Positions 52,975-64,000 of a stretch of 64,000 nt of DNA are shown here, piece after piece. The position numbers were made by a program, and so were the translations under genes. Below the pieces are notes generated by a model, which searched no databases, had not been told where the DNA came from, and worked only from the letters and a program-made list of their open reading frames with translations. Each line of letters starts with the position of its first letter. The stretch's first letter is position 1. This DNA comes from Hysterangium stoloniferum. Its lineage: Eukaryota > Basidiomycota > Agaricomycetes > Hysterangiales > Hysterangiaceae. Where the stretch lies: positions 434,001-498,000 of the forward strand of contig WHVD01000026.1 of the NCBI GenBank assembly GCA_015178975.1. Direction: 5' to 3'.

Positions 52975-55435
52975 TTTAATTCCTGCATGAGGCCTTTATT
53001 TGTTGGCCCTTCTGCACATGACTGTACCGTAACATGTTGCCTACGTGAGGTACCAGCGACGGAATTCATCGTGTTGTTCATGGTTTTAGACTTGTTTTCT
53101 GATTGTATGCATCACTTTGATTCCAGGGTTCTGTTCCTCGAGATAGATGTAATACTGATATACTGGGTTTGTTCCAAATAATTATTTCTTCGACTAGTTG
53201 TTATTTATCATTATTGCTGCAAGGGCTCGTTCGGATGGTTTGATCAATAACACACGAGGCTTTCTTCCTGCTACTGATATGAAATAAACGGAGTGGCAGA
53301 CTTAGTTCGTGTGCAGCATTGATATTCGGATTCTCCTTATCTATAAAATTAAGCTGGTAAAGTATATATTTGCCTGAGCAAGGGAGAGCGGATTATGGGT
53401 TGTGACTACATTTAGAAAGACAGTGTGGATAATTTTGTCTGGTCCTAGCACTGTGAAATATATTTAGGAACTTCTACTCACGGCGATGCCACCCGTGATC
53501 GATGAAGGGTGTCTGAGAGTGTGGGATAGGACTTTCAGGAAAACGGCATTGTGGGAACACGAGACTAGTGGTCTGTGGGAGGACTCTCCCCATCGCGCGC
53601 TGAGGCTGGGAGCTTCAAGTTGGCTAAGATGGCTCGCTCACCCATCGTCCTAAGAGTGGACTGCGCATGATTAGAGCATGGGTTGTGGATGACGCTACCT
53701 GAAAAGTGCATACCTATATACCAGTTGTACGAATACACTTCAACTGTAGGCATGGCGTTGTGACTGCTCAGCAGTGTAGAGGGACACTAATAAAGGACCA
53801 TTTCCGCTCGTTTGACTATGCGCGAAGAACCCCATTGCTCCTCATAGACAGCAGCACGAGTAAACATTGTGCGAATACTTGATTATTCTGTGCATGTGGG
53901 AAATCTGCAGTGGCATCGCAAGGTTGTTACGATGGACAGAGACGAGCATGAATAAAACTCTTCCTTGCCGGGGGTGTCAAGGGGTTTCATTGTCGTTGAG
54001 AAATTGTGCGATCGATTGAGCTTCAAGACACACAGACAAACAGCTGACATCAAGTGTAAGTGTTGATAAAATCGGCAACATAGGAACATGAGGAAACGGG
54101 TGGCGAACACTCACGGGGGAATTTAAAGGTTTCTTTGTGGCCAGGGAGGGATGAATCTTTGGTTGTTTGGCTATATGGGATAACTAGCTCCACGTGGTTC
54201 GGATGAAGATAATGTTCGGACGGTTTTCTCCCAAGCCATGCTGTGCTGAGATGCTGGATGATGTATATATAGGACACCCTGTAGTACGAAAACTTGGAAA
54301 GGAAGAGAAAATTGGCCCAGTCTAGTTTGTCGCTGTCACCAAAGCACACGCAAACGTCGGAGTGGGGGGCTAATTTGTGTTCAGACGTATGGATCTGACG
54401 ATGGGAATCGTCATTACACCAGTGCGAGGACATGATAAATTAAAGTCTTTCCTAGCTGGGAAAATTTCTTGACAAATTTTGCGATCGATCGAAATATGTA
54501 AACCATGACAAACATCCAACATCAAGGTTCAAGTTAGCAACTGTTATTAATTCAGTGAAGGCAACCAAACAGGGGATCATAGAAGTGAAGTAATGATAAA
54601 ATCAAGGTTTGCGCCCTCGTCGCAAGGGTGATGATTCTTGAATATCCGAGTGGTCAGCACAACGAGATGTTTTCAACCAGTGATTGAAATAGCAAGCAAA
54701 TGTATATTTACACAGGAAATCTACATTTTATGGAGAATCAAATGGAAACTTTTAGTTGAACAAAGCGAACGGAGAGGCCTTTCTGCAAAATTGTCAACAT
54801 CGAGAATGCATGATATGGAGGACTCCATCTCACCTACTCTCCCGCTTCATGAATAATCATCCTGCCATACATTTGCATTGGCAAAATATATAACGGGATG
54901 TACAATCTTTATGTTGCGGGACTGTGGGTTGAACAGTCCCTGTTGGTGTTGGAAGTCGATGTGAGGGAAGAGGCTGCGGATGCTGGGCAACCTGGGGTGT
55001 CGCAGGGTGCGGGTCCGGATAGGGCGCAATTTGGGTCCCCGGACGTGGAGGGGCTCATGCGTGAATAGCGCTCGGGGTGGGTCTTGCATCCGCAAATGCA
55101 CGAACGAGCTGGGTACGAGGGAGGTGTCACCCTCAGGAGTAGGGGCGGAGACGGGGGCGTGGGAAGTGAGGGGGGGTCAGCATTGAGGACCGGGGGGGCA
55201 GTAAAATTGGGGGTGGGGAGATGGAAGGCGCTGCTGGCGCTGGGGATGCTGTGGTGGGACCAGGGGCGGCGGCGGCAAGCACAGGCAGTGGAATGGGCGA
55301 TGTCGGCGGCGGCCGAGACGGGTGTTGGCCACGCCGAGAAAGAGGTGTGAGCGATGATGAGGGCTTGGACTTTGACCTCCTACTTGGAGGCATCAGTAGG
55401 TGTGTTGGGGTGTGGGTACGGAAGGTTGTTCAAGC
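52975..55435. repeat. Tandem unit U7, cut by block D
   Basis: Colinear with U6 until 55435 (GTTGTTCAAGC), where DIRS RNase H sequence starts. It lacks the catalytic-Cys exon. No gene from 53180 to 54845. Confidence 0.7.
54847..55393 (-). pseudogene. Pro/Ser-rich ORF, frameshifted (U7)
   Basis: Start MPPSRRSKSKPSSSLTPLS at 55393; shift near 55170 after SSMLTPPHF. The distal part RMQDPPRALFTHEP reads in 54847-55101. Confidence 0.4.
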
Positions 55436-55831
55436 GGGCTCCGCTGAAGCTATGGGCAGTTCGTTCGGTAAGTGCTGCAATATGAAGCGCACCCATGACA
55501 TGTCTGCCCGCAGTGCTGGGCTTGGGGGAAACAATGCTCTCCACAATGTGAATCCACCTGCAAATAAGGTAATGGAGCATAGGAATGGTTTATCCATGGA
55601 AAGATGGATGCAATGTGGACCAACTTCCCATGAAGTTTCTCCACCTCGTTCGCCGAGAATCGGCTCTCCTCCTGAGCCCATCGCCCAACTAGCTCCAGTG
55701 TTGCCTCGAGTTTTTCTTTCAGCACAGTAACAGTCTTGGCATCCAAGTTCCACACAAAGCCAATGTATTTCTGTATTGGTGAAAAAGGTCTTGTTTTGCT
55801 CTTGCTCCATGGTACACTGAAATGTGCAGTC
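55436..55831 (-). pseudogene. DIRS-like RT thumb and RNase H fragment (block D)
   Basis: Matches 39340-39720: FVWNLDAKTVTVLKEKLEATL-type segment and RNase H start. It ends in GCAGTC directly against the gypsy LTR, exactly as in block C. Confidence 0.7.
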
Positions 55832-56637
55832 TGTTAGGATACGTACAGGGTGGGTCTCCAGAGAAACCGGCAGAATATCCGGTAGGACTTGGCTTCAGCT
55901 TATAGGCTGTGCCCTCGCTAGATCATGCTATCCAATTTCAGACGGGCAGATGGGAATCCCGGGGAGTCTGGGCGGGGGTTGTGGGTCGAGGGGTCAGAGG
56001 TCGGAGGTCGTGGGTCGTGAGTTGAGATAGGTGAGAGAGATAGATGCGCCAGAGCCTGTGGGCTCTGACTAGTGTGAGTGGTGTAATTCAAGTAGGGGTT
56101 TAAAGTGGAAAATGTATTAGATTACTGGGGGGAATCTAAGCCGATTTTCTGACTGGATTACATCTGCCAGTTTAAATAGACCGTGGAGTGAATGTCATAC
56201 TGAATCCAGTAATGATGAAATGAAACGAGCAAAACATAAAACGGGAATAGTAAACACCAATTTGGTGTTAGGAACGGGATGGAGCGGAGCAGAGTCCAAA
56301 TTGTGACAAATCATAAACCATAATGGGAAATGGAGTGGGAGCGGAGTCCGAATTGTGACAGGTCATTTGACTAAAACAGGAATGGGGCTCTGTTAGAGAG
56401 GTGATGGGTTTTACGAGCGGGGTCCGGTGACTGACGCACGGGATGAGGTCGGATATAGACAGAGACAGAGTCTGGTGGGTTTTCTGGTGTCTGAAACACA
56501 ACGTAACAAAGATGAACGTAGACAAGCCTGATGTACAGAGTCCGGCAGGAATTCTGGTAAACTGATAATGGGTGCATATAGGGTGCGGGTGTGTATAAGT
56601 TAGTGCCTGGAGTCTGGTGGGATTTCCAGTTGTAACA
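55832..56637 (-). mobile_element. Gypsy D 3' LTR (806 bp)
   Basis: TGTTAGGATACG ... TTGTAACA. It has the same 9-bp-shorter form as the copy C 3' LTR. The tract GTACCCTCCCTTT (polypurine on the minus strand) follows at 56638-56650. Gypsy D continues to 57939 and resumes at 63577, leaving the window. Confidence 0.85.
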
Positions 56638-56787
56638 GTACCCTCCCTTTATGCCGATGTCCCAAAGAGGCTCTAGACCTCGATAAGGTTCTTGTCGGCT
56701 ACGTGCATGTGTCAAAAGTCATGTCAGTTACACGTATGTGTCAGGGAGTCATGTGATCTGGAAGGTAAGGTTCAAACACAACAAGCC

Positions 56788-56797
56788 TATATATAAA
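56788..56797 (+). promoter_or_regulatory. TATA box of the gypsy antisense gene
   Basis: TATATATAAA lies 51 bp upstream of the ATG at 56848 and is conserved in copy C near 40677. Confidence 0.5.
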
Positions 56798-56847
56798 TTT
56801 GAAAAAATAGAAATTTCTTCTTTTTTATTACCCCCATCTTCGATATA

Positions 56848-57490
56848 ATGGGACCAAAACCAACACCGTGCAGAGCAATGCCGACTGCCAGGCCTTCCAT
56901 GGACAATCTTCATTGGGCACCACTGATTGCTGCCCAAATTCTGGCGCAGCGGGAGGAGCAACAACGACAATGGGAGGAGGCCAAAAAAGAAGCTAGGGAG
57001 GTCGAGGAGGCCCTGGATAGGGAGTACCAGGCAGCTTTGGCTGTGGAGAAAGTGGCAGAGGAAAAGAGGAAGAGGGATGAGGAAGAGGCTGTGCGGGTTG
57101 CTGTGGAGAAAGCCTGGGCAGCTGTGGAGAGGGCCATGGTAGTCGCAGGCAAGGTAAGTCCCTGTTCAACTGGTCATTTTTTTTATTTTTTAACTTGGCA
57201 TTTTCAGTGCAAGGTGACAGAAGTTGAGTTGGAGTCTGAGGGGAAGCCGGAGAGCCCCCAAAAGGTAAGCCTCAGGTCCGTGGGAGCTTCTGGGGAACTA
57301 ACCATATCAACAGAAAGCAAGGAAGGCAGCACCAGTCCGTCTTCTGATGTGGAACAATCCGCGGTGTTCCGGTTGCAATGACCAGAACACAGAATGCAAT
57401 CGAAAGTCTGGGCAGGGACCGGGGTGCTACCAATGTGTGCACCTCAAGGCGAGGTGCTCCCTTGTCCATGAGCAACCCACGGGATGTTAG
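56848..57490 (+). CDS. Gypsy-borne opposite-strand gene with Zn(II)2Cys6-type cluster, copy D (intact as spliced)
   Basis: Exons 56848-57153, 57208-57264 and 57314-57490 join in phase to 179 codons. Intron 1 (54 nt) is GTAAGT...TTTTCAG; intron 2 (49 nt) is GTAAGC...CTAACCATATCAACAG with a good branch site. Residues about 35-100 are a charged helix (REEQQRQWEEAKKEAREVEE), probably coiled coil. The third exon has CSGC, then NDQNTEC, nine residues, CYQC and VHLKARC: CX2CX6CX9CX2CX6C, the fungal binuclear zinc cluster spacing. The first loop lacks the usual basic residues, so DNA binding is uncertain. TAG comes soon after the cluster; a C-terminal region kept in copy B is out of frame here. Function unknown; a transcription or chromatin factor for the element is a guess. 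Confidence 0.65.
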
Positions 57491-57796
57491 CCTGACAGAC
57501 AGGTTGTCCGGGTTGGACAATGTATTGGGGCAGATTGCCGAGGGCATAGAGGCCAGAACGAGTTGCTCTGAAGAAGCAACAAGGTCCAAGTTGTGGTGGT
57601 GATTGAGCTCCCTAGGCTCCACTCAGAATTTTGGAAGTTCCTAACAGAGTTTGGCAGATATATCTATGAGGAGCCACAAGCTGGGAGTTCCGAGGATGCC
57701 GGGTCGGATGAGGATGGGGTGCCCGCGGAGGTAGCAGAGCTTCCTCAGGAGATGGCTGAGGTTGGGCAGAAGCATAGCCCCATAAATGTAGATTGA
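57491..57796 (+). pseudogene. Out-of-frame C-terminal region of the antisense gene (copy D)
   Basis: Continues the homology to copy B after a 14-nt loss: LSGLDNVLGQIAEGIEA in one frame, then EFWKFLTEFGRYIYEE to PINVD in another. The stop at 57796 lies near the gypsy chromodomain end, so the two genes converge tail to tail. Confidence 0.55.
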
Positions 57797-57939
57797 ATAA
57801 TATAAAAGTTTAATAATTCTTTGAAAATGAAAATAAGGCATGAAAAACATAAGAAATCAAAGTCTGTGGGAAAACCGCTTAAGGACTTGAAAAACATGTT
57901 GGAACCTGTAAAAGCAAAGAGAGACGTAGGGTGACAGGG

Positions 57940-58338
57940 TGTGAAGAGTGGTATAAGTTCTGACCATTCTATATACGAAGAAATGAGTAGAATGGGAGGA
58001 AGGATGATTCGAGAAGGATGATTCAAGTGGAGGCCTCGACTGTTACAGTTTGAGGCCAGAAGTCTTAGATAGTTCAGATACTGCTACCTATGTAGTAGCT
58101 GACATGTTACCCTGATCACCGCTCATAGTAGACCTAGTTTATGTCTTACGAGTGGTGGTTTTTGGATAAAAAGTGTGTCTGAGTTCTAATTGGTGCCGAG
58201 TGCACCCACAAGTATACACAATGCTTCGAACTAATGAAATGATGGCATATTCGAAGAATATAAAAGATAGATAAATATTAATAGAATAAAAGGAGTGTTT
58301 CACCACAATGAAACTGTGGTAAAAGCATACTCCTCACA
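57940..58338 (-). mobile_element. 3' LTR (399 bp) of the LARD-like element
   Basis: TGTGAAGAGTGGTATAAG ... ATACTCCTCACA. Compared with the other LTR it has a short extra piece (TTCGAGAAGGATGA near 58006) and scattered changes, so the insertion is not brand new. Confidence 0.85.
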
Positions 58339-60240
58339 GTGCCCCCCAGTTCAAAGGGATGTGCTATACGAAGTTCTGGAAAGCTTCAGGAATGCCCCCA
58401 GGTGTCTTGTGTGGAGCCCCCCAAACTGCAAGGTGCCAAGACCCCAGTTTTTGAAGAGAGGTTGGTGGGTTTAGGGGCAGTAAGGGAAGATGTTGATGTG
58501 GAAAAAGGGAGGGAAGGGAAGGGGAAAAAAATAGATCCATTCTTTTCCTTCAGTCCCTAGTCGAGCACTCCTTCAGTCCTGAAATTCTTTGAACTGCAAA
58601 TGAACCACTCGATAGCCTCCTAGACACTGCCACATTGTTTCCTTCTGGGACGTGGGGTGTTCCTCATAGTAGATGTCCTGTAGTTGGACAGGCTGTTGCA
58701 TAACTTGTTGGGCAGTGTATCTTGGGGTTAGGAGGGTAGGCTATCGTTAGAGTCCATTGGAATCACCTCCTCCTTAAATGAGTGCTGGAGGAGGTTCATG
58801 ATGCTTCACTGTGGCCAGATAGTGTAAGGCTCGGAATTAGGATCTTCCCATGCTGCTAGTCTATGAGACCTAGCAGCATACACGATGCTGTGAGCCTTCC
58901 TGGCCAGGATAGATACTCTATACCCCCTATACCACCCCCCATTTGCGATATTGTTGTTCCACGGCAATCTCGCAAATTAACCATTGTTGTGTACAGTTAG
59001 GTTGCAGTCTGTGTTCCCAAAAGGTCTAGCCCATGGCAGGTCTAGAAAGTGTCCAGAAATGCTGCGAGTAGGTGGGCAAGTCCGGAGGAAAAAGAAAAAA
59101 TCACGAAATTGACTGAGTTCAGTACAATTGTGGTGATGGATCCAAATACGGCACTGAGGTTGGGTCACATAGTTCTGTCCAGACATATCTGATCTAGGGG
59201 TTGCCCTGCGAGTTATTGAACCTTTTTGTAGCTAGTTGACCACTGACCAAAGTAAAGTAGAGGGGTGGAGGGGAAAGGGTCCATGTGTGTTGGCGAGAAG
59301 TTATCAGGGTAGTGTTGCAAGGCATCACACACCGAACCCGGATCTGCGAATGGCTGATCAGAAACTGTCGCATGCCGAGCCTGAAAGTCGCGAAGGTCAA
59401 GAAAGGCAAAGCTTTGACTATTTCAGTGCGAGGCTCTGACCATGAGGAAGGATCTTGCTGAACAGTGTGCACCAAACCCATAAGTTGCAAAGGTCAGAAA
59501 GGCAAAGCTTTGACTATTTCAGTGCAAAGCTTCAGCTGAGGGGAAGGCTAAGAGTAGAAGACGGTGTGAAGGCTTTGTTATGAGGTGACACGGCCATGCA
59601 TCCACATGTGTCCACAAGTTTTGGAGGTCAGCCCCTTAGTCTGTTTCATGCTCGACTGTCGTCCTCACATCCTCATTGTTTTGGAAGGACTGGGTAAGGT
59701 ATGTCCTAGCACTGACATGTAGTGGTCACCCATCTCTACACAGCACCACGGGATGGTCCTTTGAAAGTAGGCCCACTTCTCTGGCCCCAATCGCTTGTCA
59801 CTTGGAGGGTATCTCCCCAGTGACCCAAATATGTGCCCTTATGTCGCCTTGCTCTGCAGCACCCTCTGTTTCTGTTGGCCCAGTTGCCCTTTGAACCCTA
59901 GCATGCACGATGCACCCGCACAGTGCACCCGCAAACCCCACCAATGGACCACACTTGCGCACTCGTACTTGCACACTCGTGCAGCATGCCCTCAAATTTG
60001 TCAGACTCAAGAGTAACAAAAGGTGCCATTTCGAGATGGGCGGCGCAAAGCACAGCAGTGCAGTGGCCGAAAAGGATGAGGACAGCTGTGGCTCAGCAAG
60101 TGGAGGGGCAGGATAGTCGACAAATTGGTCTTCTCCGCGCCCTGTCTCTCCAGCTCTGCCTCCCACTCCTTATTCTTATCCGTCTTCACGTTGCTTTTCT
60201 TGTTCGGCGGTAAGCATGAGTTCATCCTCGTCGTCTGTGT
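58339..60240. other. Interior of the LARD-like element, unassigned
   Basis: Begins with a C-run that is a polypurine tract on the minus strand (GGGGGGCAC before the LTR). A direct duplication of about 45 bp (AAAGGCAAAGCTTTGACTAT) is at 59400-59440 and 59502-59540. The segment CTATACCCCCTATACCACC at 58918 recurs at 61724 with the following 60 bp. No ORF is convincing. Confidence 0.4.
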
Positions 60241-60399
60241 CATCCTTACGCAGTGCACCCATGCACCCGCAGTTGTGCACCCACTTGTGTACCCTCATGC
60301 ACCCACACGACATGTTGGCACGCTCGCACAGCGTGCTTGGGCACCCATGTGACGTGCTGATGCACTCGTGCACCCGTGTGGCGTGTGTGCACTCCTGCG

Positions 60400-61215
60400 C
60401 AATGCACGTGTGCGCCCACATCCACACACCATGCGTACACACCACATTCACGCCCCGTGTGCATGCACCACATCCACACCACGTGCGCATGCACCACATC
60501 CACGCCATGCGTGCGCACACTACATCCACATGCCACATCTACACCCCACATGCACCCCACGTCCACGCCCACTCAAGAGACAAGCAGGTGGGGCACCACG
60601 CATTCCCAAGACCCTTCAGTGCGAGGTTGGAGGCAGGCCCTGGGGCGAGATAACCTGTCAAAGCAATCCTTCATTGGTTGCAGATTCGAATCCTGTTCAA
60701 AGTCGTCTTCGTCATAGGTAACGGTGCATTTTTGGCCTCAGAACCTTCTTCACTTTTTATTGTTGATAATGACATTGATGTTGAAGAACTGGGTTTCGAA
60801 ACCACACACAGCTCTTTGAGACTGAGCCACACATCCGTGCAGTGTGATTGCACACTTGACATGATCTGGATCTGGGATGTGGTGATGAGGAACCCGTTGG
60901 GGGAGCCGTTGTTACTTGCACGGCACACCTGCATACCTATGTGGTGCACACTCGCGCATGCGCACTTGCGCAGTCGTGCACCCGTGTGGCGTACCCATAT
61001 ATATGCACCACACTCACTCACCACATCCACGTGCCGTGTGCACTCACCACATCCACATGCCGTGTGCACTCACCACATCCACGTGCCGTGTGCACTCACC
61101 ACATCCACGCCACGCATGCGCACACTACATCCACGCCACGCACGCGCACACTACATCCACGCCACGCACGCGCACACTACATCCACGCACCGTGTGCATG
61201 CACCACATCTACATG
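60400..61215. repeat. 26-bp GC-rich minisatellite
   Basis: Units of CACCACATCCACGTGCCGTG plus TGCACT; eight clean ones occupy about 61016-61210 and degenerate ones 60400-60570. It is interrupted by about 400 bp of other sequence. All long ORFs over it are translation artefacts of the repeat. Confidence 0.85.
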
Positions 61216-61269
61216 CCTTCACTTACGCAGCACGCCCACATCCACGTAACACAGATCTGCACCCACACC

Positions 61270-61505
61270 GTGCACCTGTGCACTTGCAGTTGTGCGCACT
61301 TGTGCAGCGCTGTTGTGCGTACTCGTGCAGTGCCGTTGCACGCACTCATGTAGCACAGTTGCACGCACTCATGCAGCACCATTGTGCGTACTTGTGCAGC
61401 ATGGTTGCGTGCACTCGTGCAGCACAGTTGTGTGCACTCGTGTAGCGCAGTTGTGCACACTCGTGCAGCACAGTTGTGCGCAGTTGTGCAGTGCAGTTGT
61501 GCGTA
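61270..61505. repeat. 23-bp minisatellite
   Basis: About ten units of GCACTCGTGCAGCACAGTTG plus TGY, with many CpG-type changes among them. Confidence 0.85.
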
Positions 61506-61607
61506 CTCTCAAACCGCGCCCACCACCATGTGTTGTACCTATATGCCGCACACCTAATCCATATGCCTGTACCATACGCCCGCACCCAGACTCCTGCACA
61601 GTCGTGC

Positions 61608-63032
61608 CTATGCGCTCATGCACTGCACCCAGCTCTCGACTGTTCCATTGGCGAGACTGGTGATGCAGATGGTAGTGTGCTCTTGCAGGCCATAGGTGAC
61701 GATCCCATATGCGCCCTCTCCTATACCCCCTATACTACCCCCCTGTTGTGATATCATTGTTCCAGAATGATCTCGCAACATAATGATTGTCCCCCATGTG
61801 ATGTAATTTTCGAGGGAGCGTCCGGGGTCAAATGGGAATGTATCCATCCTTGGCTTGGTCCATTGAGAGGTGTCCAGCGTGGTGTGTCCATGACTGCCTT
61901 CCATTTGCAGAAACTTTGTCAGCACCCCCCATTCTGGAACTAGGGGTTTATGTCGACGAATTCCCAGTGGTATCTCCATGGGAAAGCTTTTGTTGAGTCC
62001 TGCAAGATGGGATGGCTTTACTGTTGGTGAGTTCTGTCCTGTGCCTTTTATATCATTAAAACCATCGTCTGATTTCTCCCCCCCAGTTTCCAAGCCTTTA
62101 CTGCAGTCCTAATCATTCGAGCTATTGGACAACTTATTGGAGGGTCCACTCGGCGGAGTAAATGGGATAGGATGGATAGGTGATGGATGGCAAGATTTGT
62201 CAGGACACTGTGAATCTCGACCTGAGAATGATGGGGAACTGGAGACGACTTTCACTATGATTTTTTCTGCAGACACATGCGAGAAAGATGACTGTCCTTT
62301 TTTGGCAGTTGATCTGGCATAGATTCCAGGACATTCTTTGTGAAAGGGACCAGAGCTGGAGGATGAAGATATTCATTCTGGCTCATCAAATCCACTGAGC
62401 AATTCTGCCATCATCTTGTTACATCTCTCCAGGTTGTGTATCAATCTTGACCTGAGAGTAAAGTAGGCGAAACAAAAATTCGAGGGTTTACCGTATATGG
62501 ATTCCTTCAATGTTTGAATGTATATGAAATCCGTATCAACCCTTGACACAATGTGGTCCTCTCTGAGCAATACATGCATAATCTGTAGCAAATCATCATG
62601 CACACAAAGTAAATTGAAGAGCAGAATGAACAGTTCCATCTTGATACCCGCTATTCCCTTTTCTCGGAAGAATGTCACTTTGTTTGACCACTTTGGGATC
62701 AACTTTGTTACCTCATCGAGAGTTCCAGGCCAAGTGAATAAATCGTGTGCTGATATGATGCCATGATACCAACCTAGCCAAACTGCTACTGTTGCAGGCA
62801 TGGATGGGTATTTAGTCCTGTAATCCTTCGTGGCAGCAATGACCTTATCTCTCGAAACTCGAGGAGTGTACTAAGAGCCCCACTTCACATTGACAGGCTC
62901 TGAATAAAGTAATTGGCCATGATGCTCGAGCATAACTTGTCTCAGTGGGAAGACCAGGGTATTCTTCACGAAGGTGTGAGCATTTTGCCTTTCCAAGGGA
63001 CTCGACTGCTCAAAGTTCAAGTTACCTTCCAT
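61608..63032 (-). pseudogene. Degenerate gag-like ORF of the LARD-like element
   Basis: From the ATG at 63032 one frame runs leftward for about 475 codons broken only by TAG (62871-62873), TGA (62373-62375) and TAG near 62109. It reads MEGNLNFEQSSPLERQNAHT, then MPATVAVWLGWYHGIISAHD, an all-helical-looking part to ELLSGFDEPE, a Ser/Pro/Lys-rich part with CPDKSCHPSP, and GSIGGIGEGAYGIVTYGL. The position, just inside the 5' LTR and primer site, suggests gag, but I do not recognise the family and there is no CCHC knuckle. Confidence 0.5.
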
Positions 63033-63173
63033 TTTAACCAGATTTGCAATGCTCAGCGTGTGAGAAGTTCCAGACAGTGTTTTGCGAAGTTGTGAATGTT
63101 GACACCTTGCAGCTGTGTAGTTAGAATTTCGTATTGAATAAAATGTTTTTCTTCATAGGGAAAGTACGGTCCG

Positions 63174-63187
63174 GCCCGGATCACCAC
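63174..63187 (-). other. Primer-binding site of the LARD-like element
   Basis: On the minus strand, one base after the 5' LTR, TGGTGATCCGGGCC begins with TGG, complementary to the CCA end of a tRNA. The tRNA identity is not assigned. Confidence 0.55.
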
Positions 63188-63576
63188 TGTGAAGAGTGGT
63201 ATAAGTTCTGACCGTTCTATATACGAATAAATGAGTAGAATGGGAGGAAGGATGATTCAAGTGGAGGCCTCGATTGTTACAGTTCGAGGCCAGAAGTGTT
63301 AGATAGTTCAGATACTGCTACCTACACATGTAGTAGCTGACACGTTACCCTGATCACCGCTCATAGTAGACCTAGTTTATGTCTTACGAGTGGTGGTTCT
63401 TGGGTAAAAAGTGTGTCTGAGTTCTAATTGGTGCCGAGTGCACCCACAAGTATACACAATGCTTCGAACTAATGAAATGATGGAATATTCGAAGAATATA
63501 AAAGATAGATAAATATGAATAGAATAAAAGGAGTGTTTTACCACAATGAAACTGTGGTAAAAGCATACTCCTCACA
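63188..63576 (-). mobile_element. 5' LTR (389 bp) of the LARD-like element
   Basis: TGTGAAGAGTGGTATAAG ... ATACTCCTCACA; contains ATAAAAGATAGATAA-type AT-rich sequence near 63500. Confidence 0.85.
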
Positions 63577-64000
63577 CAGGGAATAATGAAAATGAGTCCA
63601 AATATAACACAGGGTCCATGGAGTGCGGTCAGAGAGATGATAGTGGTCCAGGTTTGAGTGGGTAAGCTGTATGAAAGTCAGTAATGATTTCCGTGGCATT
63701 ACCGAGTTCCATGGCCAAAATCCATGAGGTTTCTTCATCGGTGCCCTCGTAACCCACCCACTTGACCAAGTAAAGCAGTTTAAAAGTGTGTCGATGCTTG
63801 TCAATTTTTGAATCTAAAATTTGTGAGATTTCAAACTCGGGTTCTCTGTCAATAATGACTGGAGGAGGCGGAGATTGCACGTGATCCGGGATAGTGTTAG
63901 CAGTACAAGGTTCTAACATAGAAACATGAAATACCGGGTGTACCATGCGCATGCTATCCAGAAGCCGTAGAGTCCAAGAGAGTGAACCTACTTGTCTGAT
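63577..64000 (-). pseudogene. Gypsy D chromodomain and integrase C-terminus, cut by window end
   Basis: HPVFHVSMLEPCTANTIPD, then EFEISQILDSKIDK and LVKWVGYEGTDEETSW. The frame is open from 63952 to 63629. The rest of pol lies beyond 64000. Confidence 0.75.

Larger units (their letters stand above)
57940..63576 (-). mobile_element. LTR retrotransposon without recognisable pol (LARD-like), nested in gypsy D
   Basis: 5637 bp flanked by CAGGG (57935-57939, 63577-63581); the uninterrupted gypsy sequence GACAGGGAATAATG has one copy. LTRs are 57940-58338 and 63188-63576. The primer site and polypurine tract place the 5' LTR at the right, so it reads leftward. The interior holds a broken gag-like ORF (61608-63032), two GC-rich minisatellites and sequence I cannot assign. 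No protease, RT or integrase motif was seen on either strand. Confidence 0.85.

Noticed and set aside
60216-61663. Several long His/Cys/Thr-rich ORFs on both strands
   Set aside because: All lie over 23- and 26-bp GC-rich minisatellites; open in many frames at once, no start context or homology.
1-64000. tRNA or rRNA genes
   Set aside because: No cloverleaf or rRNA-like segment was recognised on either strand; a covariance-model scan would be needed to exclude small ones.

Overview
The window looks like transposon-rich nuclear DNA of a filamentous fungus, most likely a basidiomycete. Grounds: short GT-AG introns of about 50-125 nt, a chromovirus-type Ty3/gypsy element, a DIRS-like retroelement whose ORF1 carries CCHC and CCCH fingers, and a recognisable UBA2 (SUMO E1) gene remnant. 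I see no tRNA, rRNA, CRISPR or prokaryotic operon. Genus cannot be set from sequence alone.

Layout: one composite block recurs about four times (A 1-7672, B 7673-37688, C 37689-55435, D 55436-64000, A and D partial). Where complete, a block reads: a TG..CA LTR; a DIRS-like element on the minus strand; a Ty3/gypsy element nested in its reverse transcriptase; a 5'-truncated UBA2 on the plus strand; then tandem ~3.0-3.2 kb units, most carrying a minus-strand Pro/Ser-rich ORF and a lone decayed exon with the UBA2 catalytic-cysteine motif. The gypsy copies share one insertion site (TSD CAGTC), and an indel separates 3' from 5' LTRs identically in different copies, so whole composites were duplicated rather than independently re-inserted.

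Later insertions: a 3.8 kb element with ~700 bp TIRs and inverted minisatellites in gypsy B (16128-19912, TSD TGC); solo LTRs at 11728-12371, 22959-23502 and 24628-24853; an integrase-type DNA transposon relic (34211-35544, TSD ACCAG); an intact-looking Tc1 element (35980-37587, TSD TA); and a 5.6 kb LTR element without recognisable pol in gypsy D (57940-63576, TSD CAGGG).

The observation I rate highest is an intron-containing gene on the strand opposite gag-pol, between integrase and the 3' LTR of the gypsy element. In copy D, splicing two introns (54 and 49 nt) gives an unbroken 179-codon frame with a charged coiled-coil segment and a Cys motif spaced exactly like a fungal Zn(II)2Cys6 cluster. 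A second is the UBA2 remnant of block A, open across four exons although it lacks the adenylation half.
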